64,000 bases of DNA from SAR202 cluster bacterium. Lineage in GTDB: Bacteria > Chloroflexota > Dehalococcoidia > Lucifugimonadales > Lucifugimonadaceae. Positions 1 to 7,526 of this stretch are shown piece after piece; the first letter of the stretch is position 1; every line of letters begins with the position of its first letter. Where the stretch lies: positions 29,769 to 93,768 of the forward strand of contig VGZT01000003.1 in the NCBI GenBank assembly GCA_016872495.1, written 5' to 3'. The translations under genes were made by a program, and so were the position numbers. The notes below the pieces were generated by a model. It searched no databases. It saw only the letters and a list, made by a program, of their open reading frames with translations, and was not told where the DNA came from.

Positions 1-375
1 GTAAACCCCGCAGGTGTTGTAGACGCGGATCTGCATGCGGACAGGGCCGCCGAGCAGCTCGTAGACAGGCTTCTGCGCGATCTGCCCCTTGATATCCCAG
101 AGCGCGGTATCGAGCGCGGAGATCGCACGAAGCTCGGCGCCCCCGTAGCCCGCGTGGTCCGACAGCTTGAACATCTCGGTCCAGTGCGCTTCGACCTCCT
201 GGGGGTCCTGGCCGATGAGCAGCGGCCCGAAGTGGTCGTGAATGAGCGCCTCGACCCCCGACGCCGCATACCACGTCTCCCCCAGGCCGACGACTCTCCC
301 GTCGGTATGCACCTGGACCCAGATCAGGTCCGGAAACTCCCCGACCCTGACCGTCTCGATCCGGTTGATCTTCAA
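1..375 (-). CDS. Enolase-superfamily protein (mandelate racemase/muconate lactonizing type), N-terminal part, cut by window edge
   Basis: Reverse-strand reading gives about 125 residues of an enolase-superfamily N-terminal capping domain before the window ends. They closely parallel the gene immediately upstream: both share the blocks IWVQ, GLGETWYAAS, FGPLLIG, LSDHAGYGGAE and ALWDIKGQ. The barrel domain with the metal ligands lies outside the window, so the reaction cannot be judged. I chose a TTG start because a GGGAAG ribosome site lies about 6 bases upstream and the encoded start LKINRIETVRV aligns with MKITKIETIRV of the paralogue. It lies 41 bases after that paralogue on the same strand, so the two look like a tandem duplication in one transcript, probably acid-sugar dehydratases. 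Confidence 0.85.
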   Translation of the reverse strand, partial: MKINRIETVRVGEFPDLIWVQVHTDGRVVGLGETWYAASGVEALIHDHFGPLLIGQDPQEVEAHWTEMFKLSDHAGYGGAELRAISALDTALWDIKGQIAQKPVYELLGGPVRMQIRVYNTCGVY

Positions 376-416
376 GTCATTCTTCCCGGCGCGCGCTGCA
401 AGCCAGTCCCGGACGC

Positions 417-1706
417 CTACTTCCTGCGGCGGGCTCGTGCCGATCCCGCTGCCTTGCGACGTACAGGCTCGTAGGCCGAAGTCTTTGGCAGCACCGTTCC
501 ATTGAGCCGCCGCAGGTGCTCCTGGTCGAGCTCCTTCTGCATCTCCTTCGATCGCTGTGGGGAGTCGCCCCACGCGTCGATCAGGCTCTCGCCCGGTGTG
601 TCGCTGACTTGCACGATAGCGTCGGGGCGTTCCCGCACCTCGGGCCGAAGCCGTGTGCCGATTCCCGGGCGTTGCGGCGCGTGCAGGAAGCCGTCGCGGA
701 TGTCCAGGTTGGGATCGACGAACTGCCCGTACCAGCCACGGTAGAACGGCCTGACGTGCTCCATGATCATCGCGTTGGGCGCACACATGCAGATCTGGGC
801 GCAGGCGAAGATGTTCACCGGGCCGGTTGCGTCGTGGGGTGCGACCGGGACCTGGTGCGCCGACGCGAGCACCGCGATCTTGTAGGTCTCGGAGATCCCG
901 CCCGTCCAGATCAGATCGGGCATCACGACCCTGGCCGACCCACCTTCGATGAACAGCCGGTGCTGCCAGCGTGTGAGCAATCGCTCCGAGATGCAGACCG
1001 GTGTCCTGGTCGATTCCTGAAGCTGGCGCAGCGACTCCCAGTTGAGCAGCGGCATCAGGTCTTCCTGCCACATGATCTCGAAGGGCTCCATGGCCTGCGC
1101 GATCCTGATCGCGACCGGCAGATTCCACTTCCCGTGGCCGTCGTTGGCGATCTGGATATCCATGCCGACGGCGGCCCGGACGTCCCGGATCGGCTTCAGC
1201 GCCCGGTCGATGTCCTTCGGCGACAGAAACTGGCCGTCTGATGCGAGCGCCAGCGGGATGGTCGGCCCCATCTTCATCGCCGTGATGCCCTCGCCGAGCA
1301 GTTCCTTTGCCAGTTCGCCGCACCCTTCGTACGGGGCCCCGGTCGCGTAGACGCGGACCTTCTTGCGCACTGCGCCGCCGAGCATCTCGTAAATCGGCAG
1401 CCCGGCGTCCTGGCCTTTGATGTCCCAGAGCGCCATATCGATGGCCGAGATCGCCCGCATCTCGGCGCCGCCATAGCCCGCGTGGTCGGACAACCGGAAC
1501 ATGTCGGACCAGTGGCGTTCGACAGCGCGTGGATCCCGGCCGATCAGCAGCGGGCCGAAGAGGTCGTGTATCGCCGCCTGGACGGTGCTGGCGGCATACC
1601 AGGTCTCACCGAGCCCAACGACGCCCTTCTTGTCGGTGTAGATCTGGACCCAGATTATTCCCGGGTACTCGTTCACCCGGATCGTTTCGATCTTAGTGAT
1701 CTTCAT
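417..1706 (-). CDS. Mandelate racemase/muconate lactonizing enzyme family protein (probable sugar-acid dehydratase)
   Basis: A 429-residue enolase-superfamily protein with an N-terminal capping domain (about 1-115) and a TIM-barrel domain. Candidate catalytic and metal residues are Lys145 (AMKMGP), Asp189/His191 (NDGHGKW), Glu215 (QED), Glu241 (SER) and His291 (APHDATGP). The histidine near the barrel end resembles that of galactonate/gluconate-type dehydratases, so dehydration of an acid sugar is the best guess; the substrate cannot be read from sequence. The last 15 or so residues are an Ala/Arg/Lys-rich basic tail not seen in the paralogues near 54-57 kb. It is the first gene of a leftward pair with a second paralogue and is divergent from a zinc-type dehydrogenase that might act on a related substrate. 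Confidence 0.9.
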   Translation of the reverse strand: MKITKIETIRVNEYPGIIWVQIYTDKKGVVGLGETWYAASTVQAAIHDLFGPLLIGRDPRAVERHWSDMFRLSDHAGYGGAEMRAISAIDMALWDIKGQDAGLPIYEMLGGAVRKKVRVYATGAPYEGCGELAKELLGEGITAMKMGPTIPLALASDGQFLSPKDIDRALKPIRDVRAAVGMDIQIANDGHGKWNLPVAIRIAQAMEPFEIMWQEDLMPLLNWESLRQLQESTRTPVCISERLLTRWQHRLFIEGGSARVVMPDLIWTGGISETYKIAVLASAHQVPVAPHDATGPVNIFACAQICMCAPNAMIMEHVRPFYRGWYGQFVDPNLDIRDGFLHAPQRPGIGTRLRPEVRERPDAIVQVSDTPGESLIDAWGDSPQRSKEMQKELDQEHLRRLNGTVLPKTSAYEPVRRKAAGSARARRRK

Positions 1707-1765
1707 GCTTGTTCCTTGCCTGCCTGGCCAACCGCGTCAATCGCGCACGTCGAAGGCGAACGGCG

Positions 1766-1771
1766 ATTATA
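1766..1771 (-). promoter_or_regulatory. Possible -10 box for the leftward enolase pair
   Basis: A perfect TATAAT on the reverse strand lies 60 bases before the ATG of the enolase gene, in the 167-base divergent intergenic region. No convincing -35 hexamer sits 16-18 bases upstream, so this is only a candidate. Confidence 0.3.
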
Positions 1772-1873
1772 CGTAGCGAGAACAGGTAACACTTGCCTCG
1801 CATGTACAATCAGCGGCCGACAAAAGGCGTGCAGTCCGCGACAAAACCCGGGGCACTGTGGAGACACTATCTG

Positions 1874-2944
1874 ATGAAAGCCGTCCAGCTGGTGGCGCCC
1901 AAGACGTTTGAGTGGGTCGAGACCGAGCAACCCAGCCCGGCGCAAGGCGAATGCCTGATCAAGATCGAACAGGTCTCCATCTGCGGCAGCGACATCTACC
2001 TCGAGTGGGGGCCGGACCTGGGCGAGGAACATTACCCGCTCCCGCCGGGCGCGCCCAACCACGAATGCGCGGGCGTGATCGCGGAGTCACGCGCTCCGGG
2101 ATTGAAAGCGGGCCAGCGGGTCATCGTGATCCCCCGCAAGACCGCCGGCATGGTGGAGTACACGGTCCAGAGCCCCGACCGGATCATCCCGGTGCCGGAC
2201 TGGGGCGGGCTCGACGAATGGGTGATGTGCCAGCACTCAGGTACCGTGCTGTACTCGGCCAAGGCGTGGGGTAATCCGATTGGCAAGCGCATCGCGGTCC
2301 TCGGGCAGGGCGGCATTGGCCTTACCTTCACGATGATTGCCGAAAAGCAAGGAGCGCTCCAGGTCATTGGCCTCGACCTTGAGGACTACCGACTGCGAAA
2401 GTCCCTGGAGCTGGGGGCTACCCACACGATCAATCCGGGCCGCGAGAACGCCGCCGAGGCGCTGGCCGAGATCACGGGTGGCGAAGGCGTCGACTTTTTC
2501 GTGGATGCTTCGGGCAATCCGGATGGCTTCGATACCTGCGTCCAGCTGGTCAAGAAGATGGGCACGGTCATCAGCTTCAGCCTGATCACCGCCGACTTGG
2601 CGAAGTTCAACCACCGCACCTGGATGTCGAAACAGGTGCGCGTGATCCCGACCGTGGTTGCGGCCGGGCCGACGCCAGTCCAGGAGATCCGTGAGATTGT
2701 CGCTTTGCGGGACCGCGGCTGGATCGATCCGGGCAAGCTCAAGACACACAACAGTTCGTGGTCGAACGTTTCCGAGGCTTACCAGATGTACGCCGATCGG
2801 ACGGACGGCGTGATCAAAGTGGTAATGGCCGTGGACGCCAGCACTGCCGGGAAGCCGCGTCGAGCCGGGGCACCCGCGACGGCCACGCCATCCCGCAAGG
2901 GCAAGGCAACTGCGGCCAGGCGTCCCATCGCCGCCCGACGCTGA
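1874..2944 (+). CDS. Zinc-type alcohol/polyol dehydrogenase (MDR family) with basic C-terminal tail
   Basis: A 356-residue medium-chain dehydrogenase/reductase. Catalytic-zinc residues Cys37 (SICGSD) and His63-Glu64 (NHE) are present, as is a nucleotide-binding region (VLGQGGIG). The four-cysteine structural-zinc lobe is absent: the segment reads VIPRKTAGMVEY instead. The family oxidises secondary alcohols of sugars or polyols with NAD(P). The last 36 or so residues are a Lys/Arg/Ala/Pro-rich low-complexity tail ending ARRPIAARR, beyond the normal fold. I chose the ATG preceded by GTGGAGA rather than an in-frame start 81 bases upstream, because family homology begins at MKAVQL. It is divergent from the enolase pair and may oxidise or reduce a partner sugar acid. 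Confidence 0.88.
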   Translation: MKAVQLVAPKTFEWVETEQPSPAQGECLIKIEQVSICGSDIYLEWGPDLGEEHYPLPPGAPNHECAGVIAESRAPGLKAGQRVIVIPRKTAGMVEYTVQSPDRIIPVPDWGGLDEWVMCQHSGTVLYSAKAWGNPIGKRIAVLGQGGIGLTFTMIAEKQGALQVIGLDLEDYRLRKSLELGATHTINPGRENAAEALAEITGGEGVDFFVDASGNPDGFDTCVQLVKKMGTVISFSLITADLAKFNHRTWMSKQVRVIPTVVAAGPTPVQEIREIVALRDRGWIDPGKLKTHNSSWSNVSEAYQMYADRTDGVIKVVMAVDASTAGKPRRAGAPATATPSRKGKATAARRPIAARR

Positions 2945-3015
2945 TTCGAACCGCCGTCCAAGATGGCCATGCAATAATCTAGGGACCCTAAAACCCCCTC
3001 TGGAGGACTCGTTCA

Positions 3016-3489
3016 ATGGCTGTGAAAGTTGGAGACAAGGCGCCGGAATTCAAGCTGCCCGACATCGACAAGGCGCTCAAGGGGCCGGCAGATTTCCGAG
3101 GCAAGAATGTAATCCTGACCTTCTTCCCGGCGGTCTATACCGGCGTGTGCGACAAGGAGATGTGCACGTTTCAGGCCTCGCTTGCGGAGTTGAACGGCGT
3201 GAACGCTCAGGTCATCGCGGTAAGCGTCGACGGATTTGCTGCGAACAAGAAGTTCGCCACCGAGTACAAGCTTGGCTTCCCGGTCCTCAGCGACTACAAG
3301 AAGGAAGTCATCAAGAAGTACGGCGTCGAGTGGCCGAACTTCGCGGGCATCGAGGGGTTCACGGTAGCGACCCGCTCCGTGTTCATCCTGGACAAGACCG
3401 GCGCGGTGAAATACGCCTGGATAACCGACGGACAGGGCAAGGAGCCCAACTACGACGAGGTCAAGAAGGTCGCGGCCGCTCTGAAGTAG
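3016..3489 (+). CDS. Peroxiredoxin (AhpC/TSA family)
   Basis: A 157-residue thioredoxin-fold peroxidase that should reduce hydrogen peroxide or organic peroxides in the cytoplasm. The peroxidatic cysteine is Cys45 in the block PAVYTGVC, matching the P-x3-T-x2-C signature, with a second cysteine five residues later (Cys50) that could resolve or be structural. The C-terminal half has the usual TRSVFILDKTG strand. A GGAGG ribosome site precedes the ATG. It stands alone between the dehydrogenase and a strong terminator. Whether it is Bcp-like, AhpE-like or Tpx-like cannot be settled by eye. Confidence 0.9.
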   Translation: MAVKVGDKAPEFKLPDIDKALKGPADFRGKNVILTFFPAVYTGVCDKEMCTFQASLAELNGVNAQVIAVSVDGFAANKKFATEYKLGFPVLSDYKKEVIKKYGVEWPNFAGIEGFTVATRSVFILDKTGAVKYAWITDGQGKEPNYDEVKKVAAALK

Positions 3490-3547
3490 CCGTGGTCCAA
3501 TCGGGGTCGGATTGAGCGCTCGTCGCTCGAGATCCTAAGGTAATTGA

Positions 3548-3573
3548 GGAGGGGCGCTTGTGAGCGCCCCTCC
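3548..3573 (+). terminator. Intrinsic terminator after the peroxiredoxin gene
   Basis: A perfect 11-bp stem (GGAGGGGCGCT with AGCGCCCCTCC) and a 4-base loop TGTG, followed by TTCGTTT. It lies between convergent genes, 58 bases after the peroxiredoxin stop and 11 bases from the end of the leftward membrane-protein gene, so it may serve both strands. Confidence 0.8.
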
Positions 3574-3584
3574 TTCGTTTCTGG

Positions 3585-3998
3585 CTAGGCGGCAGCTGCC
3601 GTTATCGGGATCTGGACCCCGAAGATCACCAGGAAGACGCCGAACTCAAACAGGGCGTGCCGCCACAGTTTTGGCGCCAGCAGGAAGACCCAGGGAACGG
3701 CGAGTATCACGATGGCCACCACGCCGATCACGTAGACGAGGCTGGGTATCCCCACCAGGTCGGTGGGTGCGACCTCCCGGGCAATCGAAAACAGGACCGC
3801 GGCGGCAACACCGAGGGCGGTCCAGAACAGAAAGGTCGCGGCGGCGCCGGCTATCAGAAGCCACCCTGACAGGCCCTGGTCCTCACCGGTCCGGGGCCAG
3901 CCCGCGAACCCGGGACGAAAGACCAGGACGATCGCCAGGTGGGGCAGGAAGATCATGGCCATCATTACGCCGGCGAACAGACCGGCAAGGATGGTCAC
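3585..3998 (-). CDS. Small integral membrane protein of unknown function, coupled to ispE
   Basis: A 137-residue, very hydrophobic protein with about four transmembrane segments (roughly 1-26, 42-67, 78-104 and 116-135) and no motif I recognise. I chose the GTG start because it overlaps the ispE stop as GTGA, a 4-base overlap typical of translational coupling; a longer in-frame reading would run back through ispE and has no membrane character. It is the last gene of the leftward block SRP RNA - rsmA - ispE. The arrangement suggests co-expression, not a known functional link to isoprenoid synthesis. Confidence 0.72.
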   Translation of the reverse strand: MTILAGLFAGVMMAMIFLPHLAIVLVFRPGFAGWPRTGEDQGLSGWLLIAGAAATFLFWTALGVAAAVLFSIAREVAPTDLVGIPSLVYVIGVVAIVILAVPWVFLLAPKLWRHALFEFGVFLVIFGVQIPITAAAA

Positions 3999-4879
3999 CC
4001 GGGCAGCGCCCGCGCCGGGTCCGGCCACCACGCCCGGCACAGAAAGGCCCGCATCCCGCGAGACTTGAGCAGGAGCTGCCAGGCCAGCCCTATCTCGCGT
4101 GACGGAGCGATCGCAATCAGGCTCGGTCCCGCGCCGCTCAAGACGACTTCCCGGGCGCCGACCGACTTGAACGCCGACCGGCACGCGGCCAGTCCCGGAA
4201 AAGCTCGGTCGGCAATGGAATCGAAGGCGTTGAACATGAACTGCGGCGGCATGTCGCTCCCCGCACGGATCCTTCCTGCCAGCTTGTGTGACAGGACGCC
4301 CCTCGAGTAGTCCTCCGGGCTTATCAGCCGGAACATCTGGCCGGTCTTCCCGTCCAACTGTATCTCAGGGGCCAGTACCACTATCCAGTCCATGTGGGCG
4401 CGCGGGAGCGGCACCACGTTCTCGCCTCTGCCCTGGACCAGGGCGGTCCCCTCGTAGAGGAAGAACGGGACATCGGACCCAAGGTCGAGCGCGATCCGCA
4501 TCAGCGCATCACCGGAGAGCGCGAGGTTCCAGGCACGCATGAGCCCGCGCAGCGCGGCGGCGGCGTCGCTGGACCCGCCTCCCAGCCCCGCCGCAGTCGG
4601 GATCCGCTTCTCCAGGGTGATCCGTATTCCGTGCTTCGCTTCGGTCGCCGCCTGCACAGCACACATTGCCTTCCAGACCAGGTTCGCCTCGCCTTCCAGT
4701 TCGGGTACGTTGCAAGCGAGCTCGAGCCCGGCCGCGGGGGCGAAGGTCAGTCGATCGTGCAGGTCAACCGTCTGCATGATCGAGACCAGGTTGTGGTAGC
4801 CATCCGGGCGGCGTCCGAGAACCTCCAGTGTGAGGTTCACCTTGGCGTGCGCCTGAATCTGGAATTCCGGCCCTGTCAT
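3995..4879 (-). CDS. ispE: 4-diphosphocytidyl-2-C-methyl-D-erythritol kinase
   Basis: A 294-residue GHMP-family kinase that phosphorylates CDP-methylerythritol in the non-mevalonate isoprenoid pathway. The N-terminal block AHAKVNLTLEVLGRRPDGYH and the glycine-rich ATP loop PTAAGLGGGSSDAAA are diagnostic, and the C-terminal GAGPSLIAI motif is present. The ATG overlaps the rsmA stop as ATGA, which fixes the start against a longer in-frame reading. The rsmA-ispE order is common in bacteria. It shows that isoprenoid precursors are made, at least partly, by the MEP route. Confidence 0.96.
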   Translation of the reverse strand: MTGPEFQIQAHAKVNLTLEVLGRRPDGYHNLVSIMQTVDLHDRLTFAPAAGLELACNVPELEGEANLVWKAMCAVQAATEAKHGIRITLEKRIPTAAGLGGGSSDAAAALRGLMRAWNLALSGDALMRIALDLGSDVPFFLYEGTALVQGRGENVVPLPRAHMDWIVVLAPEIQLDGKTGQMFRLISPEDYSRGVLSHKLAGRIRAGSDMPPQFMFNAFDSIADRAFPGLAACRSAFKSVGAREVVLSGAGPSLIAIAPSREIGLAWQLLLKSRGMRAFLCRAWWPDPARALPG

Positions 4880-5724
4880 CGCCGTCCGTCGTGGATCGCA
4901 GGGGCCTTGCGGACCTGTTCGAGCCCCGGCCTGCCGGACTCCTTCCAGGCCTGGTAGAGGCTCCCCCACTCCTCGAGCGAAAGAGTGGCGGGCCGACGTG
5001 CAGGGTCAAGCTGCGACCGCGTCAGGAACTCCGACACCGTCGCGTTGTCCAGCCGCAGGCCGAGGGCCAGGGAGTTGGCGAGCGTCTTCCGCGGGGCGGC
5101 AAAGCCCGCCCGGGCCAGCGAGAAGAAGGCTGCGGGGGAATCGACATCGATGGGCGGGCGCGTTCTGCGTGCCATCCGCACGACTGCCGAGTGGACGTTC
5201 GGAGGCGGCGAGAAAGCGCGCGGCGGAACCTGGATCACGGACCGGGCCTCGGCATAGAACTGGACGCCGATCGACAGCAGGCTCATTTCGCCGGGGGGCG
5301 CAGTCATCCCGCGCGCAACTTCCCGCTGGACCATCACTACCATGAGGTCGGGTGGCCGATCGGTCTCGAGGAAGTGACGTACGATCGGCGACGCGGCATA
5401 GTACGGAAGGTTTCCGACCAGCTTGTAAGGGACCTTCCCGATCCCCGGCACGGAGTCGATGCTGAACGCGCGTGCATCGGCCGTTGCTACGGTGACTTGC
5501 GGGTGCTCCGAGAAGCGCTCCCGCAGGCCGGCCGCCAGTGATTCGTCGATCTCGACCAGGATCATCCGCGCCCCCGACTCCATGAGGCGCGCGGTCAGGG
5601 CCCCTCGGCCGGGGCCGATCTCGACCACGACGTCTCCCGGCGTGAGGTCGAGCGCGTCGACGATCCGGCGCGCGATCGTCGGATCCTTCAGGAAGTGCTG
5701 TCCCAGTGCCTTCCTAGGTGAAAT
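4876..5724 (-). CDS. rsmA: 16S rRNA (adenine1518-N6/adenine1519-N6)-dimethyltransferase
   Basis: The KsgA/RsmA methyltransferase dimethylates two adjacent adenines near the 3' end of 16S rRNA. Visible signatures are KALGQHFL at the N terminus, the SAM-binding VEIGPGRGALT, and the catalytic NLPYY. The upstream boundary is uncertain. The essential GQHFL region lies upstream of the first ATG/GTG/TTG in this frame (a GTG at 5628), so translation must begin at a rare codon. I give the ATT at 5724, directly at the 3' end of the SRP RNA; a CTG at 5706 is the alternative. The length of about 276-282 residues is then normal. Its stop overlaps ispE as ATGA. Confidence 0.9.
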   Translation of the reverse strand: MSPRKALGQHFLKDPTIARRIVDALDLTPGDVVVEIGPGRGALTARLMESGARMILVEIDESLAAGLRERFSEHPQVTVATADARAFSIDSVPGIGKVPYKLVGNLPYYAASPIVRHFLETDRPPDLMVVMVQREVARGMTAPPGEMSLLSIGVQFYAEARSVIQVPPRAFSPPPNVHSAVVRMARRTRPPIDVDSPAAFFSLARAGFAAPRKTLANSLALGLRLDNATVSEFLTRSQLDPARRPATLSLEEWGSLYQAWKESGRPGLEQVRKAPAIHDGRR

Positions 5725-5993
5725 GGTCGTGCACCCCCGCTTCGTCCCGCAGCCCGGGGTTTGCGCATTTCGAGCGGCTCAAGCCAGGCGAACCCACGGC
5801 GCCCGAGGTATCTCGTTTACCGCTGCTTCCTTCCGGACCTGACGGGTTTCACAAGACCCCGCCGCGCAGGACCCGGCTATCGACGCCGCCCGACGCGGCA
5901 GTGACCCAAGACGTCGGGCCTGACGGGGGAGTTCAACCCCGCTAAAGCGGATTGCGGGTACAGGGCACCGCTAGCTCCCCGTCTAGCACGACC
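5725..5993 (-). ncRNA. ffs: Large signal recognition particle RNA (Bacillus-type, with Alu domain)
   Basis: The reverse strand carries the universal SRP domain IV hairpin GTCAGGTCCGGAAGGAAGCA (complement of about 5822-5843). It also carries the 5' Alu-domain signatures of the long Bacillus subtilis scRNA: GTGCTAGACGGGGAG, GCGGTGCCCTGTACC and GCAATCCGCTTTAGC, plus the GGGTCCTGCGC and GTTCGCCTGG blocks. The ends pair as GGTCGTGC with GCACGACC, giving about 269 nt. The RNA scaffolds Ffh for co-translational membrane targeting. It lies directly before rsmA on the same strand, so rsmA may be read through from the SRP promoter. Exact ends are inferred from the terminal pairing. Confidence 0.95.
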
Positions 5994-6001
5994 TTCTCAA
6001 T

Positions 6002-6023
6002 TGTGCGGCATTAAGTCCGCACA
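6002..6023. other. Inverted repeat between the SRP RNA gene and galU
   Basis: A 7-bp stem TGTGCGG / CCGCACA with an 8-base AT-rich loop CATTAAGT, located 8 bases upstream of the inferred SRP RNA 5' end. There is no T-tract. It could be an operator or part of the promoter region; no function can be assigned. Confidence 0.35.
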
Positions 6024-6100
6024 GGAAAGCATGATGAGTAAAGGCAGCAGGCGCGAAGTACGGGCCGCCGGCCCGGGGCACTTGGATTAAACTTCAATCT

Positions 6101-6994
6101 ATGGCAAACCGGGCCAAGAAGATCACGAAAGCAGTCATACCAACGGCCGGCCTTGGGACGAGGTTCCTGCCCGTGACGCGCACCGTGCCCAAGGCCTTGC
6201 TCCCTGTTCTCGGCAAGCCGCTGATCCACCGCGCGGTTGAAGAAGCAGCCGCGGCAGGGATCGAGGAAGTGATCGTAGTAGTGAACCCGGGCAGCGAATC
6301 GGTTGCAGGGTACTTTGAGCCACAACCCGAGCTCGAGCGGATGCTCGAATTGCAGGGGAAGTTGGCCGAGCTAAGGGACCAGCGCGCGATCAACCGAATC
6401 GCGCGCGTCCATGCCGTTCCGCAACACGAGGCACGCGGCCTGGGCGACGCTGTCCTGATGGCGCAAAGGTTCGTCCGGGACGAACCGTTCGCGGTCCTGC
6501 TGCCTGACGACCTGATCTGGGCCAGGCGCCCTGCGATTGGCCAGCTGATCGACATCTGGTCAAGACACGGTGGAAGCGTTATTGCGGCCAAGCAGGTGCC
6601 CGAGGAGGCGGTCGAGAAGCTTGGGATCATTGCTGGCGAGCAGCTGAACGGCCGGACCTGGTCGGTCTCGGGCCTCGTGGAGAAACCGAAGCTGTCGGAG
6701 GCCCCGAGCACCCTGGCGATCATCGGCCGGTACATCTTGAGCCCCGCGGTATTCGAATATCTGAAACAGGGCAGGAAGGGGGCGGGTGGCGAGATTCAGC
6801 TGACCGATGCCATCGCCTCCCGGCTCGGGCACGAACCGATACACGCCTGTGTGTTTGCCGGCGCACACGTCGACGCAGGTACCCCTGCGGGGATGCTGGC
6901 CGGGGCGTTGCTGCAGGCCAAGAAGAGCGGCGAGTACGACGCGGCCATCCAGATGCTACGCGCCGCCGAACACGGCGCGAACGCCGACCGGTGA
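6101..6994 (+). CDS. galU: UTP--glucose-1-phosphate uridylyltransferase
   Basis: A 297-residue nucleotidyltransferase that makes UDP-glucose from UTP and glucose 1-phosphate for cell-envelope glycans. The N-terminal AVIPTAGLGTRFLPVTR contains the G-x-G-T-R nucleotide loop, followed by PKALLPV, the LLPDDL metal-binding segment, LVEKPK, and the GRYILSP and GEIQLTDAI blocks typical of GalU. Length matches the family. It is divergent from the SRP RNA-rsmA block and stands before the copper/redox cluster without an obvious operon partner. Confidence 0.94.
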   Translation: MANRAKKITKAVIPTAGLGTRFLPVTRTVPKALLPVLGKPLIHRAVEEAAAAGIEEVIVVVNPGSESVAGYFEPQPELERMLELQGKLAELRDQRAINRIARVHAVPQHEARGLGDAVLMAQRFVRDEPFAVLLPDDLIWARRPAIGQLIDIWSRHGGSVIAAKQVPEEAVEKLGIIAGEQLNGRTWSVSGLVEKPKLSEAPSTLAIIGRYILSPAVFEYLKQGRKGAGGEIQLTDAIASRLGHEPIHACVFAGAHVDAGTPAGMLAGALLQAKKSGEYDAAIQMLRAAEHGANADR

Positions 6995-7061
6995 TCCTGG
7001 AGCGATACAATGATGTCCAAACGCTCACCCAGCCACCGGTGGTCGATGCCAAACGTGAAAC

Positions 7062-7448
7062 GTGACTAGGGCCAGTCTGTTCAGCACGCTGGCGTTCATC
7101 GCGCTTGCAGGCGTGTTCGCCCCTCTTGTGGCCCCGTTGGTCGACCACCATTCGGCCGAGCGCATGCCATACCACGGGCATTTACAGACCCTCCCGGCGC
7201 CCCACGACCATGGCCTCGCGATCAGCCACCACCATCAGGGCGCTACGAGTGCAATCCCAACGGTGACGGTCCTGCCTGACCGGGACGGGCAGCAGCTGCA
7301 GCCGGCGAGCCACGGCGGCGGTGACTTGCTCGTACGTTTCATATCCCAGTTGGGAGGGGAGGCTGCGTCAAGCCGTTTCCCGTTGGCAGAACCGCGCATT
7401 CCCTCCGATCCCCTGGAGAGGCCACCAAAGGTGCCTCCCCGCGCCTGA
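7062..7448 (+). CDS. Short exported His-rich protein of unknown function
   Basis: A 128-residue protein starting at GTG with a probable signal peptide or single membrane anchor (FSTLAFIALAGVFAPLVAPL). The next 30 residues contain nine histidines (DHH, YHGH, PHDH, SHHH), which suggests metal binding outside the membrane. The rest is Pro-rich and low-complexity, with no domain I recognise. The start lacks a good ribosome site. It is the first of four consecutive rightward genes that end with a CopC-CopD-cytochrome fusion, so a role in copper handling at the cell surface is a reasonable inference. Confidence 0.6.
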   Translation: MTRASLFSTLAFIALAGVFAPLVAPLVDHHSAERMPYHGHLQTLPAPHDHGLAISHHHQGATSAIPTVTVLPDRDGQQLQPASHGGGDLLVRFISQLGGEAASSRFPLAEPRIPSDPLERPPKVPPRA

Positions 7449-7526
7449 TCTTCACTCATTCGAACGAAGATTCGGCCGTCGGCTACGGCGGCCGTAAAAC
7501 CAGGCGCGCCAGGATACGGAGAAGAC

